Position numbers and translations under genes: made by a program. From Takakia lepidozioides (lineage: Eukaryota; Streptophyta; Takakiopsida; Takakiales; Takakiaceae): 64,000 nt of DNA. The notes beneath the pieces are model-generated. The model made no database searches. It was given only the letters and a program-made list of their open reading frames with translations, and was not told where the DNA came from. Below are positions 1 through 8,807 of the stretch, one piece after another. Positions within the stretch are counted from its first letter, which is position 1. Each line of letters opens with the position of its first letter. The stretch spans positions 46,977,053 to 47,041,052 of the forward strand of contig CM060732.1 in assembly GCA_030704615.1 (NCBI GenBank). Reading direction: 5' to 3'.

Positions 1-4
1 CGGT

Positions 5-721
5 TTGCAGAAGGGACACCTAGGAGATTGGGACCTTCAACTGCCTTGGCTAGCTATGGGCTATAGGTTCAGCAAACAAGCTTCACTTGTCTCCTTCTCA
101 CCTTACTTTCTTCTCTTCGGCCGAGAGCCGGATTTGCCTGCATCTATTTGCAGGGAGGCTGCAGTAGTTCTCAACCTTGATGATCCAGATGTGTGGATAC
201 AAGCATGTGCCTAGTGGGCAGAATTGTTCAAGAGAGTCATGCCTATGGCTTTTAAAAACCTTGCTATTGCCCAACACCGAGACACATTGAGGTACGTCAC
301 TATACGTGGAGGGGGATATCGGCCAAGTGTTCAGCATTTCTACCCTGGGGACTATGTGTATCTGCAGCAAACAATACCTACGACCTTGGATGTCACAGCA
401 AGACGTGTGATTCTAAGGGTCAGGGAGGTGTTGCCTTCAGGAGTGTTGATTCTGGAGGGTTGAGATGGCATAGTATGGAAGGACCATGTGCGCAATTGTG
501 CACCATGTCACCTTCCACATATAGATGGGAGGATAGATCCTAACCTTGCAGTGGTACTTGCAGGATTGCGTTGCATGCTATGTCGGCGTGCTGGTGGCGC
601 CGCAACCATGTTGGTGTGTGACAAATGCTCAAGGGAGTGGCACATGGGATGCTTGACACCGCCACTTGAGGAGGTTCCTATCGGAGAATGGTTGTGTCCA
701 CGATGCCTTGGACAGAGGTAG
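5..721 (+). pseudogene. Integrase C-terminal part with PHD finger (copy 1)
   Basis: The reading frame starts outside the window. The first part matches the integrase C-terminal half of the second element (motifs LPWLAMGYRF, SPYFLLFGREPDLP). A TAG at about 212-214 and a TGA at about 461-463 interrupt one otherwise continuous frame. The C-terminal third is a canonical PHD finger: CMLC, then CDKC, WHMGC, a CLTPPLEEVP loop and WLCPRC, which supply the C4HC3 zinc ligands. All PHD ligands are intact here, unlike in copy 2. PHD fingers of this type read histone H3 tails; a targeting role for the integrase is inference. Confidence 0.85.
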
Positions 722-963
722 TGGGCATGACAATGGTGAGGCGGGCAAGTGATCCAAGGTCTAGCTAGTGGGCTTCAATGCCATGGATACTCAACTGAAG
801 ATCATGGATTGCATGAAGACGACTAACGATGGGGCTACGTTTGCACCCGGCCAATTGATCTATCGACTTCAGGTGTTGGGATCTGTGCGATTGAAGACCA
901 AACGATGATCTTCTTGGGGTGGATACTTGCAAGCTATCCGTTGTTAGAGGGACCTAATCACCA

Positions 964-977
964 GCTAGGGGGGCGAT
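964..977 (+). other. Polypurine tract of copy 1
   Basis: The block CCAGCTAGGGGGGCGAT directly precedes TGTGG at 978. The same block, on the other strand, precedes the A repeat of the second element, although the surrounding sequence has diverged. That conservation supports a plus-strand priming site. Confidence 0.7.
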
Positions 978-1487
978 TGTGGCGTGACTTTCTAGGACTA
1001 TATGCTAGGAAGTGTGGTTGGACAACGATGTATGTTGTGGCACGATGCTTAGGTGCACGACAGTTGTCATGGTTTTGTTTGTGATTAGTTAGAAATAGTT
1101 ATTTCTAACTAATTAGGAAATTATACATTTATATTTGTATTTTGTTGGCATTGGGACTTCATTTGGTTCCATGTGTCAAGTGAGGTGGCGAACCTCACTT
1201 GGGACGTGGAGAGGTTATCGACGTAGGCAGGCTCGTCTTCTTCTAGTCGAGCCTCCCGAGGCCTCTCTCCCCGCCATAGCTCTAGTACTTGAGATGGAGA
1301 GTGGGTGAGGTCTGTATGGTGGAGTCCTTTAGCAAAGGTGCCATTGGCTTGACTTATATAACGTGGTAGGGTGGTTTCTCCTCTTTTCACCATTTCCGTA
1401 TCTATTGTGGCGTGACTTTCTAGGACTATGCTAGGAAGTGTGGTTGGACAATGATGTATGTTGTGGCACGATGCTTAGGTGCACGAC
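978..1487 (+). repeat. A-B-A terminal repeat block of copy 1
   Basis: A (978-1062) begins TGTGGCGTGAC and ends CGACA. After the two bases GT comes B (1065-1405), which begins TGTCATGG. Then A occurs again (1406-1487) and differs from the first A by a 2-bp indel, about one substitution and a missing final base. The A-B junction reads GACA-GT-TGTC, like a joined pair of retroelement ends. The same A-B-A order ends copy 2. Confidence 0.8.
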
Positions 1488-1628
1488 CTGCAGCACACAT
1501 ATACTCCACAATCCGGAGAGTCGCAGACCGTATACCACTTGTAAAGTAGAGTAGGAAATGCAGGAAATGGTACAATATCATTCTCCCCATGAAATAAAAT
1601 TTTGGCGGTACGATTGCATGTGCACCAG

Positions 1629-2150
1629 ACTTCCAACCTGTCTGCCAACCAACCTGATAAACCAGTCTTCTGGCGTCTGAACCAGTCTGCTCAACCAGTC
1701 TTCTGGTGTCTGAACCAGTCTGCTGTACCAGACGGGGACTCAGTCTTCGAACAGTCTGATGTGCCAGCCTTGATCTCCTAAGCAGACCAGTCTCCCGGTT
1801 CTGAACGTGCCTACACCTGGCTGACCGTGAGCCTCATGCGGTCTGCCCATCAGACTGGCCATTCTCAGCACGGTGGACTCTCATTACTTTGCTGACCAGA
1901 CTTGGTAGTCTACTGACCAATGCCATCCGCCTGTACTCTACCACTCTAGTGACTCTCGACAGTCTGCTCACCAGTGCAGACTCATGGTTCCCAATCGCAT
2001 CTGCCAGTTTGCCGGACTGGTCCCAACTCCTCAGTCTGTCGGACTCTCGTCAGTCTGGCGACATTGCCCTCTGTCTGCTCACAAGCCTAGGCATACCCTT
2101 TTCCCGTACTCTGGCAGTCTGCTGACTCTCGGCTGTTTGCTGACCAGTGG
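1629..2150. repeat. CAGTCTG / CAGACTG heptamer cluster, left side of Ulp1 transposon
   Basis: Many copies of CAGTCTG, CAGACTG and near variants (AGTCTTC, AGACTGG) occur in both orientations. Dense short subterminal repeats are typical of CACTA and related DNA transposons. The same heptamer recurs inside the Ulp1 gene and at 16890-17060. No terminal inverted repeat could be fixed by eye. The stretch 2151-2380 shows no gene. Confidence 0.55.
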
Positions 2151-2380
2151 ACTCCCTTGGTATGTTAAACAAAATGATTGTGTGTGCAGGGGTAAGTCCG
2201 CTCAACAACATGCAGTGAATTGGTCACAAGTCTACAGCGACTACTCCACACTACACTCATATGCGACCAATAGGATGTGTATGCAAAGTCATATTTTATT
2301 TCGTTGCAAATGCTCAAAAGCATGCTTACATGACAAATGCGTCCTATGGTGCACCTCTAATCTCGGGCCCAGATGGATAT

Positions 2381-5131
2381 CTATGAGGATATTGCTTTCT
2401 CAGCAGCAGTCAAACCAGTCAAGATGTACTTAAGACATTGCATCCGTTGGCCAAGTGCAAACTTGTGACGTAAACCAGTGTTTCGTGAAAGATACTCCTC
2501 TCTCTGCCCTTTTAGAAGAGGTTCAAGTATGCCCAGTTTGTAGCCATTCATAATATCCTTGGATGAAAGACATGACGTAAAACCCCGCATTCCCAGCTGA
2601 ATGGCTGTTGGGGCACTTCAGGTTGGTTGAACTGAAATGCCCTAACCTCCTGCCAACCCGGTGAATCAACACTGTAGCCTAAACACTCCGCATGCAGCTT
2701 CCGTATCCATGACAAAACATATGGGCAACCATGCAAAGACTCGATGGAGTTTATGTGAGTGTAGCAGCCTTTCTGCACGTCGATGACAACAACGCTCCAG
2801 TGCGCCCTGCAAGACGAATCTCATGAGTCTCACGGCAACAGTCCTCTCAGCAGACCACTCCAATTGCCTCTCCAACAGACTCTACAGACTTGCAAGTAGG
2901 CTGGGTCCTGGTCCCACTACACTCAGCCGACTCGGCAGAGTCACGACTCAGCAGACTCATAAGACTCATCACTCAGCAGACTCAGCATAATGAGCAGACT
3001 CAGGGCTGAGTAGCAAGACCGAGCAGACTGTCCTCATTCAAAAGACTGGGCAGATTTGCCAGACTGAGCAGACTGAACGGACTCAACCAGCGAGAGGCAT
3101 GTGTGAATGTAGTGACATCATTCAAAAGACTGGCCCGACAGAACAGACTGGGTATGCGAGATCTTACTCCTTCACAATCGGAACGATTATATGATGGCAG
3201 TCTTTTATGTCTTTGCCGAGCCGAGGGACGCTCCAGCAAGAATGTAGATACTCCACTAGCCTTTTCGGTGGTCCGTCCCAATGTGACATCATACGAGACC
3301 ACGTTGAGGCTGGCAGAAGAGCAACAATACTTGAGTATTTCTCCTCAACCGTCTTCTCATAGAAACGACACCACAGCTCCAACATATTATCTGTGCACTC
3401 CGACTCCACCGTCTCAAGTGGCTTCAGGTCCGGAGGCCCGATGGAGCACTCATCTCGGGGGTCGCCTTCATAAAAGTGAACCATGCAATTGCCGGCCGCG
3501 ACATTCCATCGCAGGGCCGCGGCAAAACGAGAACCCAACGGCTTGCACACAGACCACGGCCTTGTGTGAAAACCCATGTACGCAACGGTCTGAGCGGACT
3601 GACTCCATTCAACAGACTGCCCATACCGAGCGGACTGAGCAGACTCGCCAGACTCACCAGACCGAGCGGACTGAGCAGACTCACACTTCTGAGCAGACTG
3701 GAGTGACCAGACTCAGCAAACTGGGAGGACTACTCACTGGTGCATTTTGTCGCTGAAGAACCACTTCCTTGTCCGTATCCAATGCCATTTTGCGGTCATT
3801 GTTCATGAAGACAGCGGACTTGCCTTTCTTCGCAGGTTTCTTGGCAACAGGACCCTCCCGAATTTCCTGAGTCTGCTCCACGACAGTCCGTTTCTTCGCT
3901 CTACTTGTGCCCAGAGATTCGGCGACTATTGTGGCCGGGTTCGATTCAGCAGACTGACGAAGTGATGTTGTCATGCTTCGCAACACGACTGTGTCTGCAG
4001 GCTTGTTCACACTTGCAGGACCCGTATTGGCAGCCTCACGGGTCGCATGCATTGAACTAATCCGTGCATCTGTTGGCGTTGTAAGTAAGCCACATTTTCT
4101 GGTTGTGTAGCCAATGTAAGCAACATTGGCGGGTTGTGGAATTGCCTGGGAGGGAAACGGTGTCCTCAAGTCCTGTAGGTACAACAGATCCTGTCAATAC
4201 ACAGAAATTGAACATAAATATGAAATCACAGAGGTGGAAGACGGTAGGGCACAACCTGTACGGCGTCATTGGAAGGAAGCGATTGGGCAGACTGCTCCCC
4301 TGCTTGAACGCCCAAGTCCGGACCTGCTGTAGCCAGGGGCGTTATGACAGACTTTGTGTGCGCGACATGCTGGCCCTCAGTCTGTCCAATGTTATCGTCA
4401 GTTTGCTGCTCAGAGCGGTTAGCCTGGTGCTCAGTCTGCTTGCCGCTATGGTCAGTCTGTTGTCGAGTCTGGTGGACACTCTCGTGTGCGGGGGGAACGA
4501 CATATTGGCCCTTAGTCTGTCCATGTTCGGCATTAGTCTGCTGCTCAGTGTCCTCAGTCTGGCTAGTCTGGTGCTCAGTCTGCTCGCCGCTCTGGTCAGT
4601 CTGCTGTCGAGTCTGGTGGACACTCTCGTGGGCGGGGCGAACGGCATGTTGGCCTTCCTTCAGAGGACCATGTTTAGCGTCAGTCTGCTGCTCACTATCC
4701 TCAGTCTGGTCAGTCTGGTGCTCAGTCTGCTTTTTGCTTTGGTCAGTCTCCTGTTCAGCCTGGTGGTCACTCTTGTGGTCGGTCTGCTCTTGCAGGGAAG
4801 AGATCAATCTATCAACTTGCAAGTCAACTGTGTCTTCAGGGTCTGATGCAAAAAAAGCTTGACTATCGCCGACATCTAAATTATCCGCGGCAACTACATC
4901 GTCTAGTTCTTCCGTAAGGTCAATGATACGGGGTTGAGTTCCCATATTGCGGTCGGTCACGTAAGAATCATCTAGAGCTTTCGCAAGCGAACGAACCAAA
5001 ACCGGGCTGAGCTGAATGGAAATAGATGGCAGGCCATGGGCCACTGGAGAAGAATGGTTTACCGGTGCCCGGCTTATATCCTCAAACAATGCGCCAATAT
5101 GTGAAGATGGTCCGGCGGGAAAATATGACTC
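2381..5131 (-). pseudogene. Ulp1-type (C48) cysteine protease gene of a DNA transposon
   Basis: The gene reads right to left. An N-terminal acidic, Gln/Thr-rich region (about 5131-4226) contains repeats of roughly 50 residues. A Lys/Arg-rich exon follows (about 4090-3744, KKPAKKGKSAV) and ends at a GTGAGT donor at 3743. The protease part has the His motif before a GTAAGA donor near 3163; after the acceptor at about 2807 it continues AHWSVVVIDVQ, then HINSIES (Asn at the Asp/Asn position) and PQQPFSWECG with the catalytic Cys near 2588. One extra base just after the Cys shifts the frame. Ulp1-like proteases act on SUMO-type modifiers in cells, and copies carried by plant transposons are well known. 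The 5' end was separated by the gypsy insertion at 5132. Confidence 0.7.
4340..4800 (-). repeat. Coding tandem repeats with CAGTCTG units
   Basis: About three imperfect repeats of roughly 150 bp lie in the N-terminal coding part of the transposon gene. They encode blocks such as HESVHQTRQQTD and are themselves built of shorter CAGTCTG-like units. The minus strand stays open through all of them. Confidence 0.65.
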
Positions 5132-5307
5132 TGTCGTGCGCATACATATCGCTACACAACTACATCACTGTCCAAAACCACACAACACATGTGCACACCA
5201 CACACTAGTATACCACTAGTCCACCACTAGTCCAACCACTAGTCTACAACTAGTCAGTCACTAGGCTGCCACTATGCTGCCCACTATGGCAGTCACTAGT
5301 CCACACA
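5132..5307 (-). repeat. Outer A repeat of copy 2 (3' terminus)
   Basis: This 176-bp repeat, read on the minus strand, begins TGTGTGGACTAG and ends CGACA. It matches the inner A at 5628-5803 with about eight differences, mostly transitions. It contains several ACTAGT and CACTAGTC units. Confidence 0.85.
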
Positions 5308-5308
5308 A

Positions 5309-5625
5309 TGATAAAGAAGAAGAATACAAGCACGAGCTCACAAATCTGAAGCATAAACTCATGCATATATAACCTCATCACTCAAATACAAGTCAAGCCA
5401 AGTGCACCCCACGCCATGGGGAATCCACACTACGGCGCCATAGCTAGGCGCGGTGAGGCTCAACTCGAGAAAGATGAGCCTCCCGCGCTTGCCGTGAAGA
5501 TAACCACTCCAGGGCCTAAATCTGCCTTGACCCCTGGATTGACACTTGGGCCAATCCCAAATGTCAATATGTAAAAGCTAGCTATTTCCTAGCTAGTTTC
5601 ACACTAGTGGTAAAATAACTTGACA
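5309..5625 (-). repeat. 3'-side B repeat of copy 2
   Basis: This 317-bp repeat begins TGTCAAG and ends TTTATCA on the minus strand. It is identical to 15774-16090 except for two substitutions. It resembles the B segments at 1065-1405 and from 50040 in layout and short conserved words (AGCTAGGAAATAGCTAG-type start, CACTTGGCTTGACTT). Confidence 0.9.
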
Positions 5626-5627
5626 GC

Positions 5628-5803
5628 TGTCGTTCGCATACATATCGCTACATAACTACATCGTTGTCCAAAACCACACAACACATGTGCACGCCACACA
5701 CTAATATACCACTAGTCCACCACTAGTCCAGCCACTAGTCTACAACTAGTCAGTCACTAGGCTGCCACTATGCTGCCCACTATGGCAGTCACTAGTCCAC
5801 ACA
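5628..5803 (-). repeat. Inner A repeat of copy 2
   Basis: This repeat lies between the polypurine tract and B. Its end (GACA) is separated from the start of B (TGTC) by only GC, forming the palindrome GACAGCTGTC. No A repeat lies outside or inside the right-hand B. Confidence 0.85.
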
Positions 5804-5804
5804 A

Positions 5805-5820
5805 TCGCCCCCCTAGCTGG
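5805..5820 (-). other. Polypurine tract of copy 2
   Basis: On the minus strand this reads CCAGCTAGGGGGGCGA directly before the T-TGTGTGG start of A. It is identical to the tract of copy 1, while flanking bases differ. Confidence 0.75.
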
Positions 5821-6063
5821 TGCTTAGGTCCCTCTAAGTCCAGGTAGCCACAAGATGTGATAGTGACCATAACCTCACTAAGTCCTCCACCACTATCCCT
5901 ACTACACTCAAACTCGATAGATCAAGAGGCCGGGTGCAAGAGTTGCCCCATCGTTAGTCGCCGTCTTGCAACCTGTGAACTTGAGCTTGGGATCTCATGT
6001 ATTGACTCCTATGAGCTTGGCCTCCCATGTCTTGTTAGCTGCCTCCAGTCATGTCCACTGCCA
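5821..6063. other. 3' untranslated stretch of copy 2
   Basis: This lies between the PHD stop and the polypurine tract. It corresponds to 722-963 of copy 1. No reading frame is recognisable. Confidence 0.5.
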
Positions 6064-6566
6064 CTATCCCAAGCAGTGTGGACACAACCAATCTCCGTCA
6101 GGAACCTTCTCAAGAGGTGGTGTCAAGCATCCCATATGCCAACCCCTTGAGCATCGATCATACACCAGCATGGTGGCTGCCTCTTTGGCAGACCCACAGA
6201 GCATGCACCTCAAACCTGCAGGTACCACTGCCAAGTTTGGGTCAACTCTGCCATCGACATTGGGAAGGTGACATGGCGCACAATTACGCACATGGTCTTT
6301 CCAAGTCATGCCATCCCGACCCTCCAAGATCAGGACTCCTGAGGGCAACACCTCTTGAACCCTCAGAATAACACGCCCTGCAGTAACATCCAGAGTCGTA
6401 GGAGTAGTCTGCTGCAAATAAACATAGTCACCAGGGCTAAACCTCCGAACCTAGGACGATATCCTCCACCACGTATAGTGGCATACCTCAACGTATTACG
6501 GTGTTGTGCAATGGCAAGATTCTCAAAAGCCATGGGCATGACTTTCTTGAACAACTCTGCACGCTA
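6064..6566 (-). pseudogene. Integrase C-terminal domain and PHD finger (copy 2)
   Basis: After a TAG just past the catalytic core the frame continues AELFKKVMPMAFENLAIAQH, shifts by one base near 6440, and then reads PGDYVYLQQT, a typical gypsy integrase C-terminal beta-rich segment. This is followed by RNCAPCHLP and a PHD finger: CMLC, DRC, WHMGCLTPPLEKVP, WLCPHC. One zinc ligand is changed to Tyr (LVYDRC where copy 1 has LVCDKC). In many plant gypsy elements a chromodomain occupies this place; here a PHD finger takes it. The protein stops at 6064. Confidence 0.85.
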
Positions 6567-7630
6567 ATCACATGCACGTATCCACACGTCCGGATCGTCA
6601 AGGTTAAGGACTTGAGCAGTGTCCCTACGAATGGCTGCAGGCAAATCTGGCTCTCGGCCAAAGAGAAGGAAATATGGTGAGAAGGAGGCAAGTGATGCTT
6701 GTTTGTTGAACCTGTAGCCCATGGCTAACCAAGGAACCTGAAGATCCCAATCTCCTAGGTGTCCCTTCTGCAAGCCATACTTGCGCAAACCCCTCTTCAC
6801 CGTCTGAACAACTCTCTCTGCCAAGCCATCGGCCTCAGGATGATCCCGAGAAGTGGTGCAGTGGTCTATCAAGGCTTTATCACACAAAGCCTGAAACTCC
6901 CCCAAGAACTCTCTCCCTTGGTCCGTGAGTACCTCAGCTGGAGCACCAAATCGGCTAAGCACACGATCCAAGAATGCATACGCAGCCCCCTCACTAGCCT
7001 TGTCAGGTAATGGAACCAACTCAATCCACTTGAAGAAGCGCTCCACCATCTCCAACACATATCTGTGGTGGCGCATAGTCAGTGGCAACGGTCCTGCGAA
7101 GTCAAGACTCCACCTGTAGCCCAATCCCATGATTGGTAAAGGATGCAACTGTGGTGTAGGGGCATTGAATGAAGCACGCACCCTGTCACACACCATGCAC
7201 CTAGCCACGAACTGTTGCACCTCTGTATGCATACCACGCCACCAATACAGCCCCTGCAGTAAACTGTGAGTGCGTCGCACTCCAAAATGCCCCAACTCCT
7301 CATGGGCATGCCGCACTAACCGTGCATGCTGTGTGGGGTGAGGCACAATCCTCACCTGACCATCCTCCCACACTCGAAGTAGGTGTATCCCCTCCCACTT
7401 GACCTCTTGGCTCGTTGCAGGATCCGATCCCTCTCCCTGGCAGTCACAGTGGCTGCCGTGTCTCCCGTGCGGAGGTAGTCCAACACAGCCGAATCCTCAT
7501 GTATATCTCTGGCACCACATGGCTCATCACTAGCCTCAGGGTCCTCAGACACTCCGTCTACAGTCATCCCTGTTGTAGGTCCAACCTGCCTTCCGATGCC
7601 AAGATATTCAAAAATGCAGATGCGTGCCAT
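6564..7630 (-). pseudogene. Gypsy integrase (copy 2)
   Basis: The linker before the integrase (AVLDYLRTGD, ARERDRILQRAKR) lies at about 7560-7385 and is broken by a frameshift. The open frame 7373-6564 has the zinc-binding H-H-C-C segment (HAHEELGHFG, then CMVCDR) and the DD35E core: Asp in SLDFAGPL, Asp in LTDQGREF, Glu in DGLAERVV. The core is uninterrupted for 269 codons and ends at a TAG that copy 1 carries at the same codon. Integrase inserts the DNA copy into the genome. A DDE integrase excludes the tyrosine-recombinase classes that normally go with split terminal repeats. Confidence 0.92.
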
Positions 7631-7678
7631 CCCGGCACCATCTCCTCGTCCGTCTCACCATGCCACTGAGCTCCAGTG

Positions 7679-8807
7679 TCATCGCCCTCTGATAGGTCGT
7701 CTCAGGATAGGCGCCGAGGTCAACCTCGCCTTGAGCTCTTGAAAAGCTCGTTCCTGCTCATCTTCCCACTGCCACTCCTGGTCCACCTTGGTCAGCTTGG
7801 TTAGAGCCTTTGCAATGGTACTAAATCCCTTGACAAACCGTCTATAATAGTTTGTCAACCCTATGAAAGCTCGAACTCGGCTCACATCCGTGGGGCGTGG
7901 AATTTGTGCAATGGCCTCTACCTTAGTCTGTTGTACCCCCAATCCTCCAGGATATATCATGTGACCCAGATACTCAATTTGGTTGTGGAAAAACTTGCAC
8001 TTCCCCGGATGCAATTTCAATCCGTGCGCTCTCAAGCGCTCCAATACCACCTGAAGGTGTCTCTCATGCTCCTCCATCGTAACACTAAAGATGATGATGT
8101 CATCTATGTAGCACCGAGCAAAGTCCACTCCTGCTAGAATCCTATCCATGACTCTCTGAACTCTGCAGCAGCATTCTTAAGCCCAAAGGTAAGAACCGCC
8201 ACTGATATAGGCAATCCTTGCCGTGCTCATTGATCCCCCAGAATGTCGTCTTCTGCTTGTCCGCCTCCTTGATTGGCAACTGGTGATATCCGGATCGTAA
8301 ATCCAAAGTGCTAAAGGCCTTAGCATGCCTGATGGCATCAAAGATCTCCTCTGGTGTTGGCATGGCATACTTATTGGACTTGGTCTGACGATTTACAGGC
8401 CGGTAATCACCGCACATACGTCTTTCCGTCCAATTGCCATAGACATCCTTCTTGGCTGGCATCACTGTGGCTGAAGCATACTCTCCACCAGAGAGCTCCA
8501 CCAAATCTGCCTCCCAGAGATCTTGAGTCCTCATCTGAATCAAAAACCTCTCCATGTCACTGTATCTATAGGGTCTTCGAAAGATTGGCGTGTCAGTGGC
8601 CAACTCAATACGGATCTCTTGACCCTTCAGTGCTCCCAAGTCCTTCAAACTGAAAGCAAAGCAATTCCTGTAAGCCCTCAGGAACCGCCGTATACGTCGT
8701 CTCTCTCCTCCGGTGACAATGGGTCCAATGTCAGGCTCCCAATTGTCCTCTGTAACTGCAACCTTAAGTCCAGTGGGCTTAGAGGTAGAGGACGCGTCCA
8801 GTGGTTG
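7679..8807 (-). pseudogene. Gypsy reverse transcriptase (copy 2)
   Basis: The frame runs on from the methyltransferase after a TAG at 8808-8810. Motifs in order: a polymerase start with IFRRPYRYSD, AKKDVYGNWTERRMCGDYR, STLDLRSGYHQLPI, FLPLGL, the catalytic box CYIDDIIIFS, then YLGHMIYPGG and a thumb/connection with FIGLTNYYRRFVKGFS. Two one-base losses within about 30 bp (near 8180-8150) shift and restore the frame. The frame ends at 7679 in ILRRPIRGR. The RNase H core that should follow (TDAS and later acidic motifs) is not found before the integrase linker, so roughly 400 bp are missing. Confidence 0.92.

Larger units (their letters stand above)
1..1487 (+). mobile_element. Ty3/gypsy retroelement, 3' part (copy 1)
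   Basis: This is the 3' end of a gypsy-type retroelement cut by the left edge of the window. It holds the last part of the integrase, a PHD finger, an untranslated tail, a polypurine tract at about 964-977 and a terminal A-B-A repeat block (978-1487). It is homologous to the element at 5132-16090 but clearly diverged from it, so it is a different subfamily or an older insertion. The 720-960 stretch between the PHD stop and the polypurine tract has no gene that I can recognise. Confidence 0.85.

Noticed and set aside
1490-1628. Terminal inverted repeat of the Ulp1 transposon pairing with about 17200-17240
   Set aside because: Only scattered short matches were seen by eye; no convincing inverted repeat or target duplication.
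4103-4862. Long plus-strand open frames rich in Leu/Ser/Val that look like a membrane protein
   Set aside because: They are the opposite-strand reading of CAGTCTG repeats; the minus strand carries the coherent Ulp1-gene frame.
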